Under the pieces are notes generated by a model. The model was given only the letters and a program-made list of their open reading frames with translations. It did no database searches and was not told where the DNA came from. DNA of 64,000 nt from Bacteroidota bacterium. Its GTDB lineage: Bacteria; Bacteroidota; Ignavibacteria; Tepidaquicellales; Tepidaquicellaceae. This document shows, piece by piece, positions 55,315-62,075 of the stretch. The stretch lies in NCBI GenBank assembly GCA_018266835.1, contig JAFDZP010000005.1, forward strand, positions 310,001 to 374,000, written 5' to 3'. The position numbers and the translations under genes are program-made. Numbering within the stretch: position 1 is the first letter of the stretch; every line of letters begins with the position of its first letter.

Positions 55315-56031
55315 ATGAAAAAAATACTCCTTCTCGCAGTAATATTTTTATTTTTAATAAATTTCAAACAAGCTATTTCTCAGAATGTTTCAGAAACTGA
55401 AATTACTAAAAAAAATGATAATGTGAAAAACTCTTTGGAAAAAAATAAATGGGCTTTGCAGTTCACCATTGACCAGAATTTCACTTTGTCAAATTTTGAA
55501 GGCAGTATAGCATCAGTGAAAAAGCAATTTAGCCCAAACAGAGCATTAAGATTGGGTTTATCAGTAGAATTCGGACACTCTAACCAAGAGCTAAATAAAC
55601 GGTCGCTGGTTGATACTACTCAGCCGGAGTTTAGTAAATACACAGACTTTTCAGTTTTTATATATCCTACTTATTTGTTTTATATAAATCCATCATCTGA
55701 GGTAAATGTTTATTTCGGCACAGGAATAACTACAGGTGGAAGTTATTACTGGAGGGAGTCGGAACAAAATCTGACAGAAGGCGGCGTCTACTATGCATGG
55801 AACAGAACTTACAGCTATGGAGGCGGATTAACAGGTACTGTAGGAGTTGAATTTTTTCCTATGAAAAGCTTCAGCATCATTGCTGAGTATTTTGTAAGTT
55901 TGCAATACTCTCACAATGTTGAAAAGTCAGTTTATGATGTTCCTCACCAATATGAAGTTCGTGAATCAACTTATGATGAGTATCAGTTTTTTGGCAAACG
56001 GGTGAACTTTGGCTTATCTGTTTATTTTTAA
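55315..56031 (+). CDS. Outer-membrane beta-barrel protein
   Basis: A 238-residue protein with a signal peptide at about 1-22 (LLAVIFLFLINFKQAISQ). About eight amphipathic strands alternate with turns (RALRLGLSVEFGHS, SDFSVFIYPTYLFY-type segments, VNVYFGTGITTGGSYYW, GGGLTGTVGVEFFP, FSIIAEYFVSLQYSH). It ends VNFGLSVYF, a terminal-aromatic end as expected for barrels inserted by the BAM machinery. It belongs to the broad outer-membrane beta-barrel type common in Bacteroidota. The gene follows the orphan sorting-domain gene by 27 bp and has its own terminator, so it is probably the last gene of that operon. The specific role is unknown. Confidence 0.75.
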   Translation: MKKILLLAVIFLFLINFKQAISQNVSETEITKKNDNVKNSLEKNKWALQFTIDQNFTLSNFEGSIASVKKQFSPNRALRLGLSVEFGHSNQELNKRSLVDTTQPEFSKYTDFSVFIYPTYLFYINPSSEVNVYFGTGITTGGSYYWRESEQNLTEGGVYYAWNRTYSYGGGLTGTVGVEFFPMKSFSIIAEYFVSLQYSHNVEKSVYDVPHQYEVRESTYDEYQFFGKRVNFGLSVYF

Positions 56032-56068
56032 AAAGTACATTAAGGTCTTTCTTATCTTCTTCTTAATT

Positions 56069-56100
56069 TCCCGGTTTATATTCAGCCGGGATTTTTTTTT
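56069..56100 (+). terminator. Intrinsic terminator
   Basis: Stem TCCCGG/CCGGGA around TTTATATTCAG with a T9 run, 38 bp after the stop of the barrel gene. The 300 bp that follow hold only the inverted repeat noted at 56315. Confidence 0.88.
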
Positions 56101-56314
56101 GCTTCGTAATTTTTACATCATCTAAAAAATTCCAAATATGTTTTATCCTCATACTTAGACAAACTTGATTTTATTCTGACAAGGGTGACATTATAAATCA
56201 GTCATTTTAAATAAATCCTGCAGTAATTTAGTTGTTAATAATTTTTTTGTCTTGCTCATTTTAACCCTGCCTTTCAATTATAATTATATTTTTACAGTAC
56301 TTACAATAAATTTT

Positions 56315-56340
56315 TAATGACATTCTGCTCTGCGTCATTA
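56315..56340. promoter_or_regulatory. Dyad upstream of the stress cluster
   Basis: TAATGAC/GTCATTA, a perfect 7-bp inverted repeat with a 12-base spacer, about 80 bp before the first gene of the cluster. The shape suits a dimeric transcription factor site. No second copy is seen in the window. Confidence 0.4.
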
Positions 56341-56420
56341 ATGGCATAAAATGTGGAATACAATGTAGCAGAAGTCAAAAACTATAAACTACTTTTAAGT
56401 GAACTTAAAATCAAAAAATC

Positions 56421-56600
56421 ATGAAAGAAAAATATTTATTACCATGTCTTTTAACTGTTGCAGCCACAGCACTAACAATTTTACCCGGATGCGGAGCAAT
56501 TGAAGGAATATTCAAAGCAGGATTATGGGTTGGTATTATCGGAGTAGTAGTTGTAATAGGTATTATCACATTACTATTTAAAAGTTTCGGCGGTAAATAA
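56421..56600 (+). CDS. 59-residue lipoprotein-like membrane miniprotein
   Basis: Frame MKEKYLLPCLLTVAATALTI followed by LPGCGAIEGIFKAG and a second hydrophobic stretch (LWVGIIGVVVVIGIITLLF) ending KSFGGK. LPGC is a lipobox (cysteine at 24), so it is probably a lipoprotein with a membrane helix. I recall small proteins of this CGxIxxIFKAGxWxGI type in Bacteroidota, without known function. It starts a cluster with the iron-permease-family and YciF genes (12 bp and about 40 bp spacing), so it is probably the first gene of a stress operon. Confidence 0.75.
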   Translation: MKEKYLLPCLLTVAATALTILPGCGAIEGIFKAGLWVGIIGVVVVIGIITLLFKSFGGK

Positions 56601-56612
56601 TGTCAATAAAAA

Positions 56613-57089
56613 ATGCCAGTAAAAAGAAAAGAAGATAAGGATAAAATTCCGGTGAAGAAGGCAAAGCCAAAAGAAAAAAAAGTTACTACTTTTGAAAAAG
56701 TTGCCGGAAAAATTACACAATTCAGCGGAAGCTCATACGCATTTGTAACAGCTGTTGTGCTGGTATTAGCTTGGGTAGTCACGGGACCCATCTTTGACTA
56801 CTCTGAGACCTGGCAGCTTGTAATTAATACAGGAACTACCATTATTACTTTCCTCATGGTGTTTATAATACAGCATAGTCAGAATAAAGATACATTGGCG
56901 CTACAGTTAAAACTCAATGAGTTAATTATTGCAGTTAGCGGTGCAAGCAATGAATTAGTAGATGTTGAAGATTTACGCGAAGATGATCTGAAAACACTGA
57001 GAGCACACTATGAAAAAGTTTCGGTATCCCCTATGAATAAAAATTCAAACCTTTTGAAAAAAAAGAGAAAGACAAATTCCAAGAATTAA
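56613..57089 (+). CDS. Low-affinity iron permease family protein
   Basis: A 158-residue protein of the low-affinity iron permease (Fet4-related) family. Lys-rich N-terminus (about 1-25), then two membrane spans at about 43-61 and 66-88. The signatures are GSSYAFVTAVVLVLAWVVTG, NTGTTIITFLMVFIIQHSQN and the DTLALQLKLNELI helix after them. In bacteria these short versions are not proven iron transporters and may have another membrane role. The C-terminal tail is again Lys-rich (LLKKKRKTNSKN). It is 12 bp after the miniprotein gene. Confidence 0.87.
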   Translation: MPVKRKEDKDKIPVKKAKPKEKKVTTFEKVAGKITQFSGSSYAFVTAVVLVLAWVVTGPIFDYSETWQLVINTGTTIITFLMVFIIQHSQNKDTLALQLKLNELIIAVSGASNELVDVEDLREDDLKTLRAHYEKVSVSPMNKNSNLLKKKRKTNSKN

Positions 57090-57132
57090 TCAACTAACAA
57101 CTAATTAATAATTAAATAAAATTAAAAACACT

Positions 57133-57738
57133 ATGGCTAAAATGAAAAATCTCGAAGATTTTTTAATGGACGAGCTTAAAGACATTTACAGTTCAGAAAA
57201 ACAAATCACAAAAGCTCTTCCTAAAATGGCAAAAGCTGCTACATCACCTGAGTTAAAAGAAACATTTCTAAACCACCTGAAAGAAACTGAAAATCAGATT
57301 ACAAGACTTGAAAAAATTTCCAAGCTTGCAGGCGGCAGAAGCTTATCAGGTAAAAAATGCGTTGCTACCGAAGGTCTGCTTGAAGAGGGCAAAGAGCTGA
57401 TGGAAGAAGATGCAACACCTGAAGTAATGGACGTTGCATTAATCTGTGCAGCGCAAAAAGTTGAGCATTATGAAATTGCAACGTACGGATGCGCAGCAAC
57501 ATATGCAAGACTTCTTGGATATACTGAAGTTGAAGAGTTATTGAATGAGACACTTGAAGAAGAAAAGAATGCTGATATAACTCTCTCAACAATTGCAGAT
57601 GAATTAAATCCTGAAGCAATGAACGGAGAAAGCGATTCAGATGATTCAAGCATTTCAGGCAAAAAATCATCTTCAAAAAGAACAGCTTCAAAAGGGTCTT
57701 CAAAAGGAAAAAAGAGTTCTGCAAAATCACGTAAGTAA
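57133..57738 (+). CDS. yciF: YciF/DUF892 ferritin-like stress protein
   Basis: A 201-residue protein. Residues about 1-160 match the DUF892 (YciF/YciE) family of four-helix, ferritin-like proteins induced by stress: MKNLEDFLMDELKDIYSSEK, KAATSPELKETFLNHLKETE and the VEHYEIATYGCAATYARLLG helix with its glutamates and histidine as likely metal ligands. The family is usually about 160-170 residues; here a Ser/Lys-rich tail (about 165-201, KKSSSKRTASKGSSKGKKSS) is added, which resembles histone-H1-like tails and could bind DNA or polyanions. It sits in a stress cluster with the iron-permease-family gene and precedes a good terminator. The gene symbol is by family resemblance only. Confidence 0.88.
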   Translation: MAKMKNLEDFLMDELKDIYSSEKQITKALPKMAKAATSPELKETFLNHLKETENQITRLEKISKLAGGRSLSGKKCVATEGLLEEGKELMEEDATPEVMDVALICAAQKVEHYEIATYGCAATYARLLGYTEVEELLNETLEEEKNADITLSTIADELNPEAMNGESDSDDSSISGKKSSSKRTASKGSSKGKKSSAKSRK

Positions 57739-57773
57739 AAATCAGCAGTAAAATATATTTGTACGTAATACAG

Positions 57774-57806
57774 AACCCGGGGATAAAACACTCCGGGTTT
57801 TTTATT
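57774..57806 (+). terminator. Intrinsic terminator
   Basis: AACCCGG/CCGGGTT with the loop GGATAAAACACT and T6 run, 35 bp after the YciF stop. Confidence 0.9.
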
Positions 57807-57949
57807 ATTAAATTGTCACGCCTGTCATTTCATTGCAAAAAATTTCATATCAACATTGTATTATTGCCATTTCCCTATTGATTTCTCTATTTTTTCATGG
57901 CATACGATTTGAGATAATAAATACTATTAATGAAATAAAATAAATCAAA

Positions 57950-58210
57950 ATGGAAAACACAAATAGAGGCACTCAGCAAGGAACACAAAACAATCAAAAT
58001 CAATCAGGACAAAATAAGACTCAACAAGATACACAGCATAGAAATGACACAATAACCGATAATCAAAGAAAAGGTTCAGATACCGGAAATACGAACGGCA
58101 GCGGCGGCAGAGGTGAGAATTCACAAGATGATATGAACAGAGAAAAGAATAGTGTTTCAGGAGACGAAAGCCGGCAAAATGTTGAGTCACCTTCAACAAG
58201 GCAGCAGTAA
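57950..58210 (+). CDS. Small disordered Asn/Gln/Gly-rich protein
   Basis: 86 residues without hydrophobic segments, rich in Asn, Gln, Gly, Thr and Asp (RGTQQGTQNNQNQSGQNKTQ, GSDTGNTNGSGGRGENSQDD). Such composition indicates an intrinsically disordered, hydrophilin-like protein of the kind made in osmotic or drying stress. It is not exported. The context between YciF and OsmC fits a stress role, but there is no direct evidence. It has its own strong terminator. Confidence 0.72.
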   Translation: MENTNRGTQQGTQNNQNQSGQNKTQQDTQHRNDTITDNQRKGSDTGNTNGSGGRGENSQDDMNREKNSVSGDESRQNVESPSTRQQ

Positions 58211-58263
58211 CACAAAAAGTTAAATTAGTATTTCCATGACTGGGGTAATGGAAATCTAAGTAC

Positions 58264-58312
58264 AAAACGGAACTTTCTGAAAAGAAGGTTCCGTTTTTTT
58301 TTTGGTACAAAT
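58264..58312 (+). terminator. Intrinsic terminator
   Basis: Long stem AAAACGGAACTTTCT/AGAAGGTTCCGTTTT (one G-T pair) around GAAA, then a T10 run. Confidence 0.95.
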
Positions 58313-58406
58313 GATAAATAAAATCAATGGTTTCCACTACAATAGAATTGTAAATAGAAAAACAATTATATACTTTTAAACTCCCCGAAATGTAAAATTA
58401 AATAAT

Positions 58407-58535
58407 ATGCTCCCAGATGATTCGAACTTTATCGTATTCGAAGTCTTATTTATTGTATTAGGTATTATAGGATTTGAAACTTTACGAAATTATTTGAAGA
58501 GGAAGAAGGAAAGAGAACATTACCACAAGCGTTAA
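58407..58535 (+). CDS. Single-span miniprotein, family member 1 (42 residues)
   Basis: Frame MLPDDSNFIVFEVLFIVLGI continued by IGFETLRNYLKRKKEREHYH. One membrane span (about 8-25) is followed by a basic tail. It aligns with the minus-strand miniprotein at 59503-59637: M(L/I)PDD at the start, EV in the span, GII, an E and RNY(L/F)KR. Conservation of the start, span and tail in an unlinked copy on the other strand supports translation. The function is unknown; its size and form resemble small stress-linked membrane peptides. Confidence 0.68.
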   Translation: MLPDDSNFIVFEVLFIVLGIIGFETLRNYLKRKKEREHYHKR

Positions 58536-58820
58536 AGGTTACTTTTCCGGTCTTTTATGTAATCATTCTTTTATCGTATTGTTAGGCAAGTTTGCTGAAA
58601 CAAAACAATACATTTTATTCAATTCATTTCTCACCATTAATTTACTTACTTATTAAGTAACGTATTTCATCTTGCCTTTTATTGTCACCATATTCTGAAT
58701 TGTCTTTGCATAATGGTGTTCTAATTCTAAATTTTTATTGTGTTATATTTGTTATATTGAACAACTGAAATAAAATTTATTAATCTTAATTATAATCAAC
58801 CTAAATAAATTTTAAAAATT

Positions 58821-59261
58821 ATGATGACAAGAAAATCTACCGCAGTCTGGCACGGCACCGGAGCCGAAGGAGACGGAATTTTATCAACACCAAGTGGAGT
58901 ATTAAGCGATACTCCATATTCATTCAAAGCAAGATTTGTAAGCAAGGACGGGGAAGAGACATGGACAAATCCCGAAGAGCTTATTGCAGCAGCGCATGCA
59001 GGATGCTTTTCAATGGCATTGAGCTTTCAGCTTACAGGAGCAGGATTTCCGCCGGATGAAATTCATACCGACGCGATTTTATCTATGGAGAAAGAAGATG
59101 CAGGATGGGCAATAAAAGGAATAAAGCTTGTTGTAGAAGCAAGCGTACCGAATATAGATGATGCAAAATTTCAGGAATTGGCAGGAAACGCAAAGGCAGG
59201 ATGCCCTGTATCAAAAGCTTTAGGAGCAATTGATATAACCATGGATGCAAAACTGAAATAA
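58821..59261 (+). CDS. osmC: OsmC/Ohr family peroxiredoxin
   Basis: A 146-residue enzyme that reduces organic hydroperoxides using two cysteines. The conserved residues are visible: R38 in FKARF, E53 in NPEELIAAAHAGCFSMALS, peroxidatic C62, and the second cysteine C128 in AKAGCPVSKAL. The length matches the OsmC subfamily (about 140). Two ATGs are adjacent at the start; I use the first. It is a solitary gene with a CTCCTG-family terminator behind it, in a cluster of other stress genes. The subfamily (OsmC against Ohr) is judged from GILSTPSGVLSDTPY, which is OsmC-like. Confidence 0.93.
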   Translation: MMTRKSTAVWHGTGAEGDGILSTPSGVLSDTPYSFKARFVSKDGEETWTNPEELIAAAHAGCFSMALSFQLTGAGFPPDEIHTDAILSMEKEDAGWAIKGIKLVVEASVPNIDDAKFQELAGNAKAGCPVSKALGAIDITMDAKLK

Positions 59262-59281
59262 TTTTTTTATATTTTGCAAAT

Positions 59282-59323
59282 AAAAAAACTCCTGCTGAAT
59301 ATTTTTCAACAGGAGTTTTTTAT
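59282..59323 (+). terminator. Intrinsic terminator, CTCCTG family
   Basis: Stem AAAACTCCTG/CAGGAGTTTT (extended by a few pairs beyond a mismatch) around CTGAATATTTTTCAA, then T-run. It follows OsmC by about 20 bp; it is outside the cargo genes, so the hairpin family is not tied to T9SS genes. Confidence 0.85.
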
Positions 59324-59342
59324 AGTGTTAAAATTTGTAATC

Positions 59343-59477
59343 TCAGTTATAAGGGAGATTAGTTGTTCGCTTCCCCTTTTTCCTTTTGATTCTGCTTCTG
59401 ACTAATTCAGTCAGGAGGACAACTATAACTCCAATAAGAATCAGGAAAAACCAAATTGAATTATTGTAAACGTACAT
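59343..59477 (-). CDS. Single-span miniprotein, family member 3 (44 residues)
   Basis: Minus-strand frame MYVYNNSIWFFLILIGVIVV continued by LLTELVRSRIKRKKGKRTTN. Same plan as the two PDD-type miniproteins: about seven residues, one span, then E-(L/I)-(V/I)-R and a KRKK tail. The N-terminus differs (no PDD). It lies 25 bp after the gene at 59503 on the same strand, so the two form a miniprotein operon. Confidence 0.6.
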   Translation of the reverse strand: MYVYNNSIWFFLILIGVIVVLLTELVRSRIKRKKGKRTTNLPYN

Positions 59478-59502
59478 AACGTTTTATTTAATTCAGAAAA
59501 TT

Positions 59503-59637
59503 TTAATTATCACTGTAAACTGCTTCTAATCTTATTTTTCTTCTTTTGAAATAATTTCTTATAATTTCTGCAGATATAATTCCCACGATTAAAATTCCAA
59601 CTTCAAGTAATATAAAACTCATATCATCAGGTATCAT
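59503..59637 (-). CDS. Single-span miniprotein, family member 2 (44 residues)
   Basis: Minus-strand frame MIPDDMSFILLEVGILIVGI continued by ISAEIIRNYFKRRKIRLEAV and YSDN. It clearly resembles the protein at 58407: MIPDD, EV, GII, E, RNYFKRRK. Span about 8-24, basic tail after it. The two are about 1 kb apart and on opposite strands. The function is unknown; a role in envelope stress would fit the cluster but is guesswork. Confidence 0.68.
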   Translation of the reverse strand: MIPDDMSFILLEVGILIVGIISAEIIRNYFKRRKIRLEAVYSDN

Positions 59638-59738
59638 CTCGATTGATAAAATTTAGTGCCATTATAAGGTAGGGTTTCACCCTGCCACTAACAATACCAA
59701 TCAAAAATATTTTATAGCTTTATGAACTAAAAGTATAT

Positions 59739-59781
59739 AAAAAAACGCGCCGGAACTACGGGACCATTATCCTCCGGCGCG
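59739..59781 (-). terminator. Intrinsic terminator of the lipoprotein gene
   Basis: Read on the minus strand, CGCGCCGGA/TCCGGCGCG is a perfect 9-bp stem with an 18-base loop, followed by T7. It lies 34 bp past the stop of the gene at 59815. Confidence 0.9.
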
Positions 59782-59814
59782 AAGGAGAAACAAATACCAG
59801 ATAACTACTTATTA

Positions 59815-60393
59815 TTAATTCATTTTTTTTATCACTTCAAAGATATCCTGTACTTCGGCTACCAGAACTGCCTCATAAATTTTCAGAGCTGCATCATCAA
59901 GGGAACCCGTAGGTCTTATTACTGTCTTTAAAATCTTTCCGTTGTTGAAATAAACTTCTATGCCGTCTTCACCCGTATCTTTGCCTTCATGTTTTTCACC
60001 TTTTTGTAAAAAAGCAAAAACAACAGTTCCGTTCTGTACATAAAATTCCTGTGTGTCTTCACCATAATTTTTCTTCGGATACAGCTGAATTCGTTTCAGC
60101 TTATCTCCGTCATAATACAGGTCAGCTTTATCCCAGTTCTTTTTTAGTTTTGGAGTTGTGTTCTCACCTTGCAGGTTAATTTCTTTCTTTGTGAATTTAT
60201 TGTCACGCAGCATGGCTTCACCCTGCTGTCTGAACTCAGAAATTTTATTAATAATTTGTTCTTCATTAAGCCCAACGTAGTTGCTCGTATCTGTCGTTAC
60301 GGTGGTTGAAGTTTTTATGGATGTCTTGCATGAATAAATCAGCAGACAAAAAATCATAAGCCCGAATATCAAGATAGTATTTTTCGGTTTCAT
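59815..60393 (-). CDS. Lipoprotein of unknown function
   Basis: 192 residues from the ATG complementary to 60391-60393, which gives a lipoprotein signal (KPKNTILIFGLMIFCLLIYS then C22; lipobox LIYSC). An in-frame ATG at 60477 adds 28 residues that do not look like a signal. The mature protein is about 170 residues, rich in Lys and Thr (KTSIKTSTTVTTDTSNYVGL), with a beta-rich middle (KADLYYDGDKLKRIQLYPKK, VQNGTVVFAFLQKGEK, EVYFNNGKILKTV) and a helical end. I do not recognise the family. It faces the miniprotein genes on the same strand, but its own terminator separates them. Confidence 0.7.
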   Translation of the reverse strand: MKPKNTILIFGLMIFCLLIYSCKTSIKTSTTVTTDTSNYVGLNEEQIINKISEFRQQGEAMLRDNKFTKKEINLQGENTTPKLKKNWDKADLYYDGDKLKRIQLYPKKNYGEDTQEFYVQNGTVVFAFLQKGEKHEGKDTGEDGIEVYFNNGKILKTVIRPTGSLDDAALKIYEAVLVAEVQDIFEVIKKMN

Positions 60394-60561
60394 ATATAGG
60401 AATTTGAATTTTGAGAAAATTGAGTTGCGTCTTTCAGTGGCGCCGGGTCGATATATTTCAGAAATAAATCGCGGCATTGTTGTGGTATTTGTGTATTACA
60501 AAGTTAATTTATCGGGTAAGCGAAAGAAATTCAAAAAGAAATCTCCATAGCAAATGTACTC

Positions 60562-60666
60562 ACGGGCGCCCTTTTCGCCGGAGGCGAAAAGGGTCAAAAA
60601 TATTTTCATGAAGAATTCATGAAAATATTTTTGCCGTGTCCCGATGGAATCGGGACAGGCGCCCGT
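60562..60666. repeat. Four-stem cruciform repeat element
   Basis: An outer perfect 9-bp inverted repeat ACGGGCGCC/GGCGCCCGT (60562-60570, 60658-60666) encloses three perfect hairpins in series: CTTTTCGCC/GGCGAAAAG (60571-60591, loop GGA), an 18-bp arm pair beginning CAAAAATATTTTC (60595-60612 and 60616-60633, centre GAA) and TGTCCCGAT/ATCGGGACA (60637-60657, loop GGA). Only a few bases are unpaired. It resembles a palindromic mobile element or a structured non-coding unit. Confidence 0.75.
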
Positions 60667-60694
60667 AACCCATCATTATTTTTTGCTTCCCATT

Positions 60695-60867
60695 AACCAC
60701 CCCCTTAATCCCCCTCCTTGAAAAGGAGGGGGAAATAAACGTCAATACAATTATACTATTTTCAAGTAAATCAAAATAAAATATCTCAGCCAAATATTTA
60801 ATAATTAAAATAAATGATCCGTGCCACAGAAGCCCCCTCCTTTTCAAGGAGGGGGTTGGGGGTGGTT
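60695..60867. repeat. MITE-like paired REP element (173 bp)
   Basis: The left end is AACCACCCCCTTAATCCCCC with hairpin CCTCCTTG/AAAAGGAGG; the right end is the hairpin CCCCCTCCTT/AAGGAGGGGG followed by GGGGGTGGTT. The two arms are in inverse orientation around about 95 AT-rich bases with no gene. Confidence 0.7.
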
Positions 60868-60912
60868 TACTTTTAAATAAGCTAGAAGTATGTTTTACTT
60901 TCTTCCTCCTTT

Positions 60913-61083
60913 TACCACCCAATTAATCCCTCCCGACTTTGTCGGGTCAGGCTCTCTTTTGTAAGGAAGGGAAACGTTATGATGCAAAATTCTCAACTAC
61001 AATTTACTAGTTTCATAACCCCCTCCTCCCGCTAAAGCGGGACTTGATAACTGATAGTTTTCAAGGAGGAGTTGGAGGTGGTT
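60913..61083. repeat. MITE-like paired REP element (171 bp)
   Basis: The left end is TACCACCCAATTAATCCCTC with a TCCCGAC/GTCGGGT-type hairpin; the right end has TCCCGCTAAAGCGGGAC and GAGTTGGAGGTGGTT. Same plan and almost the same length as the neighbouring element, with more divergent arms. It abuts the terminator of the PorV-like gene. Confidence 0.65.
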
Positions 61084-61121
61084 AAAAAAAAAGCCCGCAG
61101 GAAAACTTCCCCGCGGGCTTT
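61084..61121 (-). terminator. Intrinsic terminator of the PorV-like gene
   Basis: Minus-strand stem AAAGCCCGC/GCGGGCTTT with an AT-rich loop, followed by a T-run. Confidence 0.9.
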
Positions 61122-61160
61122 AGCGTTATTATTTATTAGTAAATGAGAACTACTACTACT

Positions 61161-62075
61161 TTATTTTAAACTGATTACAAATCCGAATTTATTAACTCCG
61201 CCTAAATCTTTATTCACGTTGTAACTGTAATCCAGATGTACGTCCATATAATTTATACCTACTCCGAATGAAGGCGAGGTCGAAACAGAATTATATCCGC
61301 CTCTCAATGAAATTATATCTTTGTAAACATTGTACTCTGCGCCTGCGGTGAACTGAACGCTCTTATCAAATGTGTAATTCATTTCAGGAGAAATTGTGAG
61401 AGCAGGAATTACCTTATAAGCTACACCCAATTTTATTTTTCCGGGATATGAATCCGAACGCGAGCCAAGACTTATTTTCGGAGCAACAACATCCTGCAAT
61501 ACAAGTCCTGCTGAAAACTGTTCGTTCAGCTTTGCAAGTACACCTAAATCTGCGCCGAAACCGGTTGCGCTTGCATCTGCAAGTGTATGGCTGATGAGCT
61601 TTAAGTTAGCGCCGACTCTTACGTTATCCGTTACAAGTCTTGAGTAAGATAAATAAAATGCTGTCTCGTTATCTGAGAAGTATGTTCCGTCTCCGCCTGT
61701 TAAGCTTGTTACATTCGGGATATCAGATACCTTTGAGTAAATTACTCCGAGTCCAAAAGTTCCTGCCTGAAAGCCTTTCGATACTCCAAAGTTACCGTAG
61801 TTTACTCCGTTCATATTGCCATATAGATTTGAATACATTCCCATGAACTGCAGTTTTGTATTGCTGCTCAAGCCTGCAGGATTGTAGAATATCGATGACA
61901 CATCATTGGCAATTGCAGTGAATGTGTTGCTCATTGCAGATGCTCTTGCGCCGTATCCGTTCTTAAGAAAAGCCCCCGCTTCTCCTCCTTCGCCCGTTTG
62001 AGCGAAGGAATTTTTTACTGTAGCCAGTGCTACTATTGCTGCTATTATTGGTATGATAAATATTATTTTTCTCAT
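61161..62075 (-). CDS. PorV/PorQ-family outer-membrane protein (T9SS-associated)
   Basis: 304 residues; signal peptide about 1-25. The mature start GEGGEAGAFLKNGYGARASAMSNT and the FxAIANDVSSIFYNPAGL motif are hallmarks of the PorV/PorQ (UPF0164) group, which are 14-strand FadL-like barrels. PorV shuttles T9SS cargo from the translocon to the attachment complex; PorQ has a related role. The rest alternates amphipathic strands, ending VNKFGFVISLK. Its ATG overlaps the stop of the upstream cargo gene by 4 bp (ATGA), so the two are translationally coupled, which suggests a dedicated partnership. The choice between PorV and PorQ is not possible from sequence alone. Confidence 0.85.
   Translation of the reverse strand: MRKIIFIIPIIAAIVALATVKNSFAQTGEGGEAGAFLKNGYGARASAMSNTFTAIANDVSSIFYNPAGLSSNTKLQFMGMYSNLYGNMNGVNYGNFGVSKGFQAGTFGLGVIYSKVSDIPNVTSLTGGDGTYFSDNETAFYLSYSRLVTDNVRVGANLKLISHTLADASATGFGADLGVLAKLNEQFSAGLVLQDVVAPKISLGSRSDSYPGKIKLGVAYKVIPALTISPEMNYTFDKSVQFTAGAEYNVYKDIISLRGGYNSVSTSPSFGVGINYMDVHLDYSYNVNKDLGGVNKFGFVISLK

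Noticed and set aside
60617-60922. 101-codon minus-strand open frame
   Set aside because: It spans the hairpin and one MITE-like element; PPPTPSLKRRGL-like text comes from the C-rich repeat arms.
60695-61083. Insertion sequence
   Set aside because: No transposase frame and no more than about 175 bp per element; it fits non-autonomous repeats.
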